Source: Aplectana chamaeleonis
Lineage: Eukaryota > Nematoda > Chromadorea > Rhabditida > Cosmocercidae
Direction: 5' to 3'
Length of the DNA stretch: 64,000 nt
NCBI GenBank assembly: GCA_029168955.1
Contig: JAPDOI010000428.1
Coordinates: 186,001-250,000 of the forward strand
This document shows, in pieces, positions 22,243-32,399 of this stretch. A program made the translations under genes and the position numbers. Within the stretch, counting starts at the first letter, position 1, and each line of letters opens with the position of its first letter. The notes beneath the pieces are model-generated. The model did no database searches, was not told the origin of the DNA, and saw only the letters and a program-made list of their open reading frames with translations.

Positions 22243-22596
22243 ATGTTCAACCCTTTTGAAATAATTTATTCAGTGTGTTATACAAGATTCGACAACAATT
22301 TGAGTTTTTTTTTTCAAATCTTGAAGGTATGTGTCGAAAACTTTGGAAAATCGCGTTCTCACTTTAAAATTCGTTTTCGTGACTTTGAACTTTACTCGCA
22401 TTTTCCAGTGAAACATATTTTTTTGATTTTGGACAAGGACCACGAGGAATTGTATTTTACAAATGCTGAGCGGTGGTTTGATGAAAATGGAACGAAATGG
22501 CCAATACGTTTTCTTTACGAAAAACACAATGCTCACAATATTCAAAGCAGACAGTCCTCAAAATTTACTTTGCATTTAATTCAACAATTTTGAACC
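22243..22596 (+). CDS. Unrecognised 116-codon open frame, doubtful
   Basis: The longest frame in its neighbourhood (MFNPFEIIYSVCYTRF to HLIQQF), rich in F, K, N and H, with no signal peptide or motif I know. An overlapping frame runs on the minus strand. An internal pyrimidine run followed by CAAATCTTGAAG near 22305-22325 could be a weak splice acceptor. It may be chance in AT-rich DNA. Confidence 0.15.
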
Positions 22597-22666
22597 CTCC
22601 TGAGAAAGTTCACGACAATAATTTTGAAAGAAGAAAACATTTTCATTGAATCATTGTTTTTTTCAG

Positions 22667-23125
22667 ATGGAAAATTCACCATTTATAGAGAGATCGCCGA
22701 ATGATGGATACTCTGATATCTGCAATTCCGTTCGCCCTAGACATTCCTCTAACCAGTGCGAATTTCAGTGAATTAAGAATATTTTGAGAGAATTTTCATC
22801 TTTGGAATATGTGGGTATAACTTTTTTTCCCGAAGAAAGCCATGATTCATCTTTAAAATCGAGAAAAACACAATATTGCGTCTAATTCCTATCTTTACGG
22901 TCACAGAACCGAGTGAAAATGGATTCTTGTTTAGGGATAGAGAATATCTCTGTTGAGGAATGTTTTTGGGACACTCACATTCACTACCGACCGAGGCCTG
23001 TGTTGAACGGCCCTCGCAAAATCGTGTCAGATACGAGGCAGTCTTACATGGGCATGAGACAGTCGGCCATGCGAGCATCATTTCCTCGATCGGTGGCGAA
23101 GATCAAAGGATATAATCAAGGATGA
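22667..23125 (+). CDS. Possible small split gene or gene remnant
   Basis: Two coding-looking pieces. At 22667 an ATG follows directly on a nematode-grade acceptor (TTTTTTTCAG) and gives MENSPFIERSPNDGYSDICN and 14 more residues to a stop at about 22770. At about 22906 a second acceptor-like CACAG precedes a frame containing MDSCLGIENISVEECFWDTH, then HYRPRPVLNGPRKIVSDTRQ and SYMGMRQSAMRASFPRSVAK, ending at 23125. A donor near GTTCGC (about 22727) would keep frame but is weak. No family recognised. Confidence 0.25.
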
Positions 23126-23257
23126 AACACCCGTTAGGGATATCAATAGGCCTCACTGGGGTCTTTATCTTTGATGGGTCGCTGCAGCGCTGCTGCTGAA
23201 AGCGACATATCACCTGCGAAATAAAAATTATAAGAAAAAAGAAAAGATCATAAATGA

Positions 23258-23415
23258 GGAGCAGCAGTTGGGGCCACAATGAAGAGCAGCAGTTAGGGCG
23301 ACAACTGGAGCAGTTGGGGCAACTGTAGCAGCAGGTGGGGCAACTATATGAGCAGCGGTTGGGGCAGTGAGCGGAGCAAAAGGACACAACGTGCTTCCCT
23401 GGGCAGCAGTTGGGG
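23258..23415. repeat. GCAGCAGTTGGGG minisatellite
   Basis: About eight imperfect units, 18-30 bp apart, of GAGCAGCAGTTGGGGC with CAACTG or CAATGA spacers. Confidence 0.75.
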
Positions 23416-24720
23416 GAACGAAAGGAGCTTACACCTCGACGAGTAAATGCGTTAGTAATCCCCTCGTGCTGCCTTACTAAGCCGCGAGTATCTGAGTTGA
23501 CGTGTTTCTCGAACCCTACCCTGGATTATGGGAATAATCAGAATGGAAACATTTATTTATACTAGCGTTAACACAGAACAGTGGTTAGATCTAGAAATAT
23601 CCGCCATCTGTTCGAATATCGGCTCCAAGAAGTCTTAGAAAGACGTCGCAGCAGTCAAGGAGGTAGTCGTCATTCATTTCATCCAAGGCTTCCCTCAAAG
23701 CAGATTCCAGTGGGAAAATGTTGCATGTCAAGAATTGCAGATATCAGACTTCATCAAGGATCACACTAGAAGGTTTAGTGGATGCCGGTCCGACGAGCAG
23801 GACCGCAATGCTTCGTGCGCGTTTGACTCAGGGTAGCACACTTCGACAGCACTCTTGAATCGCTGTCACTTTGTGTGCTTATCCCTGACAATAGTGTGAG
23901 GCAGCAGAGTCTGCTGCCGCATCAGAAAGTTATACAGCGGTTCAAAACAATCTCTAGACTCGTTGTCCTGCTAACTTCCCTGTTGATTTTCATGTCAGAA
24001 ACCACGAAAAACGGCGGAGTTCCACTTTCGCTTGCGGTGCCTCCCAAAACTATCACAGAAGTCGTATGAGCAGTCCAGCCAGTGACGTCCTCTCACAGTA
24101 ATACCTCATTTGTTTTTCTAGCTGCTATCCAGTCGTTTTCGCATTTCTTTATCAACTTCAGACTGATGATTTGTTCCATTTAAAAGCGTTATGACGCAAT
24201 GCGTGACTCCTGTGCAACGGTGCATAAGCTTCCTGAACTTTTGGTCTCCATTCAGCTTCTTGTCGGCGGACACCAGATGGGTCTGCTCCAAATGGTGTGA
24301 ACAAAGATTCAGCTCCTTCCTGACGACCTATAAGATGGATCCCAACCACAGATTCCTTTCTCTAGCTATCCACTTCATCGACAGTCTCGAATTGCGGTTG
24401 ACTCGGGCGCTCACCCTTTGACAACCTTAGATATGCTAGTACTAATCTTAATGCTTTTACAAGCTAAGTCAGAGATCGGACTAAGCTGACGAAGACGACT
24501 TTTAGCATTCAGGGTAAGTCTGAGCTGATTGGCGATGTGTCTCGTCGTGTGTGTTAATTTTGCGTTGCGATGATGGCGCCGAACTTCGGATTCGCATCAA
24601 TCATATTAAATTAGAAATCAATATCTACAGAACTGTGGTGAGAAATACAAAGCTGAGACTCGAAGAAATCCAAAAAATCAAAATAGCAAGAATTTGATTT
24701 TTTTTTTCATTTTTTTTTAT
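23416..24720. other. Unique sequence, no gene seen
   Basis: Short frames only. 23480-23490 (CCCCTCGTGCTGCC) recalls repeat R2. A T-rich low-complexity run lies at 24697-24729. Confidence 0.5.
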
Positions 24721-24897
24721 TTTTTTTTAAATCAAAGCCAGTTCGCACGCCAATAATTTTGGAACAATCCTATTCGAATCTTATTCAATCCTTTCAGGCT
24801 CTTAAGAAGGAGGTTTCTCCGAAACGTCGGCCATAAAAGAAGATTTATCAACCTCGTGTCGAGTACAACATCACAAGACAATTTTGGAACACCTTGT

Positions 24898-24966
24898 GGA
24901 ATCAGCCGAATGCCAAGCGAATGGGAAGCAGTTCCTGAAGTATATGGTGGCTATGCTCTCGAATGA
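24898..24966 (+). pseudogene. mariner transposase remnant, C-terminal end
   Basis: GISRMPSEWEAVPEVYGGYA followed by LE and a stop. The pattern x-L/M-P-x-x-W-x-x-V-x-x-x-x-G-x-Y is the ordinary mariner C-terminus. It continues in sense from RDFFAR at 18560: families typically read FFARGI then LP..W. The downstream 90 bp leads into the 3' inverted terminus. Confidence 0.75.
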
Positions 24967-25079
24967 TGATTTAAACATGTTTTAATTAGATATTATTTTT
25001 GTTTTTGTTGAATGAAAGTGTTTTGAAAAAAGTTTCATAATTATGCATCAACCCAATACTTTCGAAAAGATTCAATGCT

Positions 25080-28000
25080 ATACTGAGGGTACCTTGATAC
25101 CTTGATACCTTGATGATCAATCTTCACTGCGCGTCGCCGCCGTGTGGACCACATCTCAACCAGCTCGACCGATCCCGAGCAAGGGACATCCAGTGATGGT
25201 GATTTTCAGGAAGCCCTCGCTCGGTGCAGAACGTCTTGACTCTGCCTGAAAATACAGAGTTCCATCTTGTGGGAGGACGGCCTAGAGGCCAGCGGCAATC
25301 ACGTGGTAACCAGACTGTTGTACGGAGGCTCCATCGGTAATCCATGCGGCGCAACACGTGTCCTGCCCACCGGTGTTTAGACGGGGCCATAAACAGAAGA
25401 GGGTTCATTAACTGCGACTGCTTACGAAGATCAGCACTGCGTAGGCCACCAGCTCGCTGGGCACGACGATTAGTCTTCAGTAGTCTGCGTTCCAAGGCCC
25501 TGTGAGCAGTCCTTATGGCCTGTGTGGTCGCCTTCGTTTCCGCCCATGTCTCGGTTCCATAGCACAACGCAGGTAGCACCGTGGTGTCGAACAAACGTGC
25601 TCGTGTCTTCACATCCCGCAATTTGTCTGTCACTTCCACTATCGATCCAAGTGCAGACCAGGCCGCTCGTCGTCTCCGTCCAATCTCCGTAGACAAGTCG
25701 TTTTGCATGTTCACCTCTCTTCCGAGATAGACGTAGCTGTTCGTAGTGGGTAGGGGAGTGCCAGAGAGACGAATGGGGCTGTCGTCACACCACTGGTTGC
25801 GCATCACTTGGGTTTTCCTCAGATTCATTGTAGGGCCGATCGCTTTTCCTGCAGCGTCCAGTTCGTTAAGCATTCCTTCGACTTCTGCGGAAGACGAACC
25901 CAGCAGCACAATGTCGTCAGCTAAGCGCAAGCTGGATAGTCTGCACCCGTCTATGAGGATACCTTTGCCGTCCCAGTCGATGTGGCGCATCACGTCTTGT
26001 AACGCGGTCGTGAACAGCTTCGGCGAAATGGTATCTCCCTGTCTGACACCCTTTCCAATCGACACCTTCAGTTTCCTCTCGAATAGTTGAATAATGGTGT
26101 TGCTTCCGTTGTTGCACTCTTCCAATATTCTGATGTACTGGGCGTCAACACCAGCGTGGATGAGAGCGTTAAGAACAGCCGGGACTTCAGCCGAATCGAA
26201 TGCCTTGGTATATTCCACGAAGACGAGCGCTAGAGGTAGATAGTACTCCCTTGTCCGTTCAATGACTTGCGATAGCGCCTGAATGTGATCAAGACAGCAA
26301 TAACCCTTACGGAAGCCTGCCTGTTCTCTGGGCTGGAAGTCGTCCAGAGCCTTCTCTATCCTGTTCAGCAGAATCTTCGTAAAGACCTTGTACGGCACTG
26401 AGAGTAGAGCGATTGGCCTGTAGTTGTTGATGTCATCCCGATCACCCTTTTTGAATAGGAGTATCGTTCTTGACGATTTCCACTGCGCGGGAACGAATCC
26501 TTGCGCGAGGTATCTGGAGAAGTGTTCCGCAAGAACTTTCCATAAAGGTGAACCACCCGCTCTGAGGGACTCGGTTGTAATGCCATCTGGTCCAGTAGCT
26601 GTGTTTTCCTTCATCCCTTTGACAGCAAAAGCAACTTCACTCTCAAGGATTGAAGGCGGGTCATCTGCTATTGCAGGTAGTGGGCTGCGCAGTGTTGAGT
26701 TGAAGAGAGTGCTATAGAAATCCACCACAATTTTTTCCATACCAGCGCGAGACGTGCAAATGCAACCCGAGGAATCCCGAAGTGCTGACACTTGTTCTCT
26801 GCCATCTGACAGCTCTCTCCGACAAAACCTGATGCTTTTCCTCTGGTTCACGGTGTCCAACAACTTCCGCGCTCGATATTGCTTCCATTCTCTCGATGCC
26901 TCAGCTCTGCAAACTTTGCTGATCGTAACACGTTCCAAGTGACTGGTGTTCGGATCGAGATGTACCAGGCGGCGTTTTTCCAGCAACAGTTTAGTCTCCT
27001 TGCGCAGCCTCTCAATTGGTTCCACTGCTCCAACCAACAAATTTTTTTCGGCGTCCTTTATCTTGCGACACAGGTCCTCGTAATCGTCTGTGGGACCATC
27101 AAAAACATTCCATTGCGTATCGGCTACACTGCGCTGCATCACTTCTGAATCCACGGTTCGGACTTTGCTGCAAAATCTCTGACTAAGATGTTTCCTCGTA
27201 AAGTTGTTGTGAAGTCGAAGCTTTGCACGAAGCATTCTGTGGTCAGAGCCTGTCACTAATGATGGAACAGTGCCGACGTCTAGGAGGGCCCATCGCCGAT
27301 TAACGAGAATATGGTCAATCTCATTGGTCGTCGTTCCGTTCGGTGACTTCCAGGTCCATCTTCGACTTTCGGGCTTCTTGTGAAACGAATAACCGTGGAA
27401 CATACGTGCGCTACACAAAAAGTCTGCCAGGCGAGAACCGTTATCGTTTCTGATGTTGCCTCCATACAATCCGATTCTTCCTTCTCCATCTACTGCTCTT
27501 CCGAGGACAGCATTGAAATCGCCCAGACTAATCTTGTAAAAGCCTCTTTCTTTAGCTACTACATCCTCGAGTTGTCCGTAGAGCTCATCGAGCTCATCAT
27601 CCGCAGCAGCAGATGTTGGTGCATATGCGTTGATGATAGAGATTGCTGGGTGTCCTTTGGGCTTGAGTCGTAAACGGCCAGGCGCGGGGAGTAGATGAAG
27701 TGCGAATCCATAGTGTGTGCCATGGTGCTGTTGAGTAAGGAGCCAACACCGCCAACGTTCCGTCCCTCCACTTTTTTTCCGAGAATCAACAATCTTCCAC
27801 CTTTCAATTTCTGCACGGAATCTTTGTTCGTCTTTGTCTCCTGTACTGCTATAACATCGTAAATTATTCGATCCGCAGCTCTCAGAAAGACGTCCTGATC
27901 CGCTTCAGTTGAAAGAGTTCGGGCGTTGAAAGAGCAAAATCGTACACAGTCGTGATGTCTGTGTTTGTCCGGTCCAGTTTGTCCGTTTCCATAAAACGTC

Positions 28001-28334
28001 CTGCGTACTCCGAGTTTTGATCGCCCCTCACCGGTTGCCATACCTTCCGACGTCGTAGAGGGCTGGGCGCGGTGTGCGGAGGACTGGGGTAGCTGATTGG
28101 ATGTCGATGCGTAAAGGCATTCGTCTCCTAGATCTCATCCTTAGCCGGGCAAGGACGTGGGATGAGCCCCATGAACGCTTCAGCGCTGGCTTGACGCTGA
28201 CATTCTAGGGGGGGGGACAGTTTGGATCTGTTCGTCGTTCACACCAAGGCTTGCCAGGCAACCCTACAGGGTCTGTGAACGCTTCCACCATACACCAACG
28301 AGGAGGTAGATCCCTGTACAGCATACTGAGGGTA
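25080..28334 (-). mobile_element. RTE-type non-LTR retrotransposon with target duplication
   Basis: A minus-strand LINE of about 3.2 kb. ATACTGAGGGTA occurs at 25080-25091 and again at 28323-28334, a 12-bp duplication directly at both ends. The element's 3' end is made of about four 8-bp repeats (TACCTTGA on the plus strand, 25090-25115), as is usual for RTE elements. One main reading frame encodes endonuclease and reverse transcriptase with no separate ORF1, also as in RTE. About 280 bp of 5' leader precede the first coding motif. Confidence 0.9.
25124..28041 (-). pseudogene. RTE endonuclease / reverse transcriptase, one frameshift
   Basis: Encodes the nicking endonuclease and RT used in target-primed reverse transcription. 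Segment 27559-28041 carries the endonuclease start (CSFNARTLSTEADQ, DVIAVQETKTNK). The frame shifts near 27665 and continues with PKGHPAISIINAYAPTSAAA, LGDFNAVLGR, NEIDHILVNRRW and TGSDHRMLRAK. RT follows: TATGPDGI, FKKGDRDDINNYRPIALLSV, EQAGFRKGYCCLDHIQAL, VRQGDTISPKLF, and motif C LADDIVLL (about 25902-25925). It ends in an RTE-like C-terminal region (HRWAGHVLRRMD, WLRCGPHGGD). Motif A reads FVEYTKAFDS: the catalytic aspartate is glutamate (GAA, plus-strand 26213-26215), which should impair polymerase activity. It is otherwise open for about 840 codons. Confidence 0.9.
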
Positions 28335-28484
28335 GAAAAGAGAAATCATGGTTTTGGATAGCTGATCCAGACAGTGACTGGTCGCTAAGCTAGCCGTTCT
28401 TAGCCTATCGAGTGTTTAGCTCAAAATTAAGTTAATGTTCATAAGGAAAACGATATTTGGCTGTCGGAGGCCTGCCGCATTAGA
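28335..28484. other. Spacer between RTE and R1
   Basis: No feature recognised. Confidence 0.5.
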
Positions 28485-29345
28485 TGGCTTTACCTTGCTT
28501 GCACGTTTTTTTTCGTTTCATTCTTTTTTGCTCCAGTGTTGGCCGAATATACATCTTCATGATGGAAAGTCGTGAGTCTTTTAACCCATTCACGACCACG
28601 CCTAATTTTGGGTGGCTGCACGTTCGGACCGCGTGCAATATTGCGTCACCGTATAACGTGTCCCACCGGTGGGACACGCTGGCTTGAATAGCGTCCCACG
28701 GGTGACTGCTTTCCCTTTTTTGTGTCTATATTGTAGCTATCGACGAGGGTTGGACAGTATCAGAGTTTGAGCTTCCGAGACGCTTTCGTTATCAAGAAAC
28801 AATTATTCAAAACCAAAACGGGGTCAACTGAGCTGCGACGGTTTTAGAAAAGGAAACGTGTTTCAAACGATAGGTTCCTACAAAGCAACCTAAAAACTAG
28901 CAATAGACGACAAAAGAAATTATAAGGTGCTTTTGGAATCATTTTACAGCCGTTTTTTCCTCTACTTCAGCGCACCTGATTTTATGAAAGTCTAGATATG
29001 TTGTTGCACTTGACCTACCGATGGACCACGAGGTCTTTATTCAAGTGTTGGGTAGGTCAATACATTGATCATATGTAGGTTCGGAGGTAGTTTCTTGTGA
29101 CGGAGAAATCGATTTTTGAAAATGGTGGCCCACCGGTGGGACACGCGGTCCGAAGTGGTAGTCAACGCGTGTCCCACCGGTGGGACACGTGGTCGTGAAT
29201 GGGTTAATCAAGGACGGTTTTTTTGAGCATTGATGCGCGTCATTTTAACGGGAGCAATCTATACTTGCCGCATGTGCGTGCATACCACCCACTGTCAAGT
29301 CTCAAAAAAACTTCGTATTGAGAGGCATTTTACAATATTTTCTCA
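28485..29345 (+). repeat. Dispersed repeat R1, interrupted copy
   Basis: 28485-28580 and 29208-29345 together align with the continuous copy at 12483-12734 in the opposite orientation. The TTAA element at 28581-29207 interrupts it between CGTGAGTCTTT and TCAAGGACGG. Confidence 0.6.
28581..29207. mobile_element. TTAA element with CCCATTCACGACCACG termini, piggyBac-like
   Basis: The perfect 20-bp terminus TTAACCCATTCACGACCACG at 28581 is matched by its complement ending at 29207. A TTAA target plus a terminus starting CCC fits piggyBac-like elements. Inside are three copies of the palindrome GTGTCCCACCGGTGGGACAC or a truncated form: 28658-28677, 29128-29144 (partial) and 29169-29188. No transposase frame, so a 627-bp non-autonomous element. 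Confidence 0.88.
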
Positions 29346-30047
29346 GCTTGTGATGGCATTCCTTGTATTTTCCCACCATCGATATCTGTTCTTGCATTTC
29401 CTTCCTTTGCCTTCTTCCTAGTTCCCCTATTCGGGATTCAATTCATGGTACTGTGAGGTGGCTACTTGTGTGATTTATTCTCCAAACCCTCGTGAGATCG
29501 AATGTACTAGTTGATTGTGATTCTACAACTTTTTTCAATGAAATAAGTCAGCCATTGAAGCTGCTGAAACGAGGTTTTTAGTGTCTGTTTTGTTGAAAAC
29601 ATATTCAGATTTCTTCCCACGAAAGATAAGCTCCTTTTACAAAGAAAATTTTTTCACGATTTCTCGCGAACAGTATTTTTCATTATGTTTTGAAAAACTC
29701 GAAAATATCAAATGTCGAATATCATTACTAAACCACCTAAAACCACGAAAATGGTAGTATTAAGAACAGCAAGACGGTCGAGATTGAGAGAAAGAGTGAG
29801 AATCTTCAGTAAAACAAAGAGATCTAAAAAAAGAAGAAAGAAAGAGAAAAATAATAAATAAATAAATAGAAAGATAAAGCAAGAAAAAGTATCAGAACAA
29901 CACAAAGATGAATAAGAGGAGAAAGAAAAGTTGTTAGAGTTGTCGAAAGCGAAATTAGAACGGAGGAGACAGAAAAAGAGAGGGGAAGGAAGGAAGGGAT
30001 TATGTAAAGAAATATTCCGGCGAATTGATTAAAGCTGGCAGTTTTGA
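29346..30047. other. Unique AT-rich and purine-rich sequence
   Basis: 29770-29990 is a long purine-rich stretch of GAAAGA, AAATA and GGAAGG words. No gene seen. Confidence 0.5.
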
Positions 30048-30189
30048 ATTAACTTTCCGGGCACGCCGGGGGGGTCGGGGGGAGGCGGGAGAGTCGATAA
30101 GGTGGCCATTAGCGTACCCGATGACGAGGTGATCAACAAGGTCATAGAGGTTTTAGGTGACAAAGATCTCGGTAGCGAGTTCAATTCTG
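30048..30189 (+). CDS. Possible internal exon, product unknown
   Basis: One plus-strand frame is open and looks coding, while the other two close within the first 40 bp after the G-rich block. It reads FPGTPGGSGGGGRVDKVAIS, VPDDEVINKVIEVLGDKDLG, SEFNSG, then a strong donor G|GTAAGTG at 30190. A TGA at 30045 closes the frame upstream. The only AG acceptors before VDKVAIS sit in G-rich sequence unlike the nematode TTTCAG, so the 5' side is unresolved. The reverse strand is also open (proline-rich). It could be an isolated exon or remnant; I cannot name a family. Confidence 0.28.
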
Positions 30190-30991
30190 GTAAGTGCAAA
30201 TCCAAACATCTCCCCAAATCAAGAGTGGTTGTGAGCAGTGTAGCCTCCCACGTGTTAAGCTTGTCAGCTTAATCAGAATATCAATTATACGTTGCCGATG
30301 CACATGCTCAACGTTAAGCTGAGAATTTGTCCACTGCTGAAATGAACTAGATGACTACCCTGAACCGAAATAACCTCAGGTCCTGCCTGCACATTACGCA
30401 TTGGACGTAACCGGTTGGTAAGGTTTCTTGCTTCACATCAGCATGTTGTATCGTACCAACTCTGAGCAATTTACACCACTGTTACGCCAGATCGCGACCT
30501 CGATTCACAAGTATAGTTAATTTTGCGTTACCTGAATCTGTGCGTACCACTTAATCATTTCTCCAAAAACTTTCTCTTAGTAGATACCCACTCTATATGT
30601 AGCATATGAGCATATGAAAATCCGAAGTAGATTTTTTCTCATAGCCCAAAGATCATGCGATGCACAGATAACTCAAAGCTGGCATTAATAATATTCAATC
30701 GACCGCGCGATTATATGCTATGATTGTATGAAGTATGGAGGAATTTCAGTTGTAACTGTATGAGAAGTCTTTCCTGCTCTACACATGGCTCTACAAAAAC
30801 TGATAGGGTCTCCATAAAGACCACGCAACTACAGAAGGAATGGTACATTGTTGTGTTTTCTCGCCCAAACATTATTCAAGGGCAGTGTTGATTTATCACA
30901 GCATCCAGTTAGCTGACATTCGATAAGACATCCTGGATGTTTGAAGGATAATTTTGAATTCCTGCTTATTGCTCGTGATCAAAATGGATGC
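30190..30991. other. Unique sequence, no gene seen
   Basis: AT-rich. If the exon at 30048-30189 is real this would be intron, but I see no convincing downstream exon. Confidence 0.45.
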
Positions 30992-31933
30992 TTAAAGGCA
31001 GCGTTCACGATGATCATCCTTGTTGACTTTCCGCAGTGAAATGATAGGCGAGAAGGATCCTAGGCTCCCAGTGTCGAAAGAACAGTAGAAAACGAGCCAG
31101 GAGCGGACAAAAACAGGTTGCAAACAAGCGTTTTGGTGCCCCAGACACGCCTGGTGCCCAGATCCGCCCCCTCGGAATGAACAAATGAAGACTCAGATTA
31201 AAGGAATGGTCAAGTCAAGAAAGTGCTTATAAGTGAGCTGATCGCTTCATTGCACTGATAGGTATCATACTTCTAACGGTCAATTCGTCCACGCTCAAGA
31301 ATCACAGTAAACAAAGGGGGCCTATTTTTGCTGAAAAACTCGTCTTTCGTGTCCTTTTTAAAGGCACTGTTTGCGATAAACTTCATCCTCGAATTTTTCA
31401 TGACAAACGCTTCTCGTGGCTCTCAGAAGCAGAACAGCGTCGAAAAAACGGGAAGAAAAGCTACCCAAGAGCCGCAAAACGGCTTAGAAAAGTGGGCAAA
31501 CCCCGCCACTGTGGGCAAGCCCCGCCTCTTTCCGCCCCTCGACGTGAACAAAGGAACACTTGAAATCGTGAGTAGAGCGATTGTTACCGATCAAAAGCCC
31601 CGTTCTTCCCTTCGTTCTCAACTTCTCTCTTTACTCAGGTCAGCTCGCATACATCGGCTGTAAAAGACCTGAGTTACAAGCCTCGGACAACTCGTCCACC
31701 ATTTTCCCTAGCTCAATTTTTGAGGGACCATTACTCCATTCCCAGAAGGCCTTGTACGATTCCAGAAGCATCATTGGAATCAGAATGGGACCGGTTTCAA
31801 GATAGGCAAAAAACAGAAAAGCGATTTTTACCGCGAACAGTGCCTTTAAGCATGCCTTGCTATATAGGGCACCAGGCCTTCCGTAAGCCGCGAAGATATC
31901 GGAAGTGAAATTTATCGTGAACACTGCCTTTAG
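30992..31933. mobile_element. TTAA element T1, long copy carrying a nested element
   Basis: Left end TTAAAGGCAGCGTTCACGAT; right end ATCGTGAACACTGCCTTTA, with the final TTAA mutated to TTAG. Flanking parts match 42651-43106 closely, including GATCATCCTTGTTGACTTTC, AATGATAGGCGAGAA, GTGCTTATAAGTGAGCTGATC and CATGCCTTGCTATATAGGGC. The extra 488 bp are the nested element at 31358-31849. Confidence 0.88.
31358..31849. mobile_element. TTAA element nested inside T1
   Basis: TTAAAGGCACTGTTTGCGAT at the left and CGCGAACAGTGCCTTTAA at the right, with TTAA at 31358-31361 and 31846-31849. The sister T1 copy at 42651 has a single TTAA at the corresponding site (43019-43022). Length (492 bp) and ends resemble the element at 12735-13225. 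No coding capacity. Confidence 0.9.
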
Positions 31934-32399
31934 GGTCCCACATACACGTATGTCTAGGCTTCAACCTCGTTATGACGAAAGTCAGCAAGAGCCTAGGAGA
32001 AAAACACAGAAAAAACTTAAAATCGGCCATCAGTAGGATCACTACGCCCGTGCATGTAGTTTTTCCTTCCTCGAGTAACAGGACTTTTTCATGAGCACTG
32101 ATTGTTTTGAAGAAAACGAGTTATAGGCTTGGAATAGATGAAGCCAGACGTGTGTGAACAAAGTTGTGAATTAGGCAACCGTTATAGTCAAAAAAATTTG
32201 CCCATATCAGTGGTTCCCGTCGAACTCTCAGTTTTGAAGACACAGCTGTCACGAAGACCAACCCATCAGACTCTCTACAAGAACAAAAAAGTCAAAACTC
32301 TCCAAGGAAGGCCCTGCCTCTGATGAAGCGGTAGACTAAATGCGCAAAAGCTCGGGATTTCGTTGTTAACTAAGCACGTGCACTTGTTTATGTACAACT
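31934..32399. other. Unique sequence, no gene seen
   Basis: No recognisable feature. Confidence 0.5.

Larger units (their letters stand above)
18561..24902. mobile_element. DNA inserted into the mariner, with TACAGGGTGTTCC terminus
   Basis: At the left junction the mariner frame stops at TACAGGGTGTTCCATAATTA, a terminus of the kind seen on Tc1/mariner-type elements, with TA next to it. Two candidate right ends exist: CAATAATTTTGGAACAATCC at 24751-24770 followed by TA, and CAATTTTGGAACACCTTG at 24882-24899 directly against the resumed mariner frame. Two related elements may be stacked here. I see no transposase inside; the interior holds other repeats described separately. Confidence 0.6.
17825..25058 (+). 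mobile_element. mariner element split by ~6.3 kb of inserted DNA
   Basis: Both ends are TA-flanked and share an inverted terminus: TATTGGGTTGATGCATAATT at 17825 and its complement AATTATGCATCAACCCAATA ending at 25058. Mariner-derived sequence occupies about 17825-18560 and 24898-25058. The interval is foreign (see 18561-24902). The transposase is broken (next entry). A normal mariner is about 1.3 kb; without the insertion this copy would be about 0.9 kb. Confidence 0.8.
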
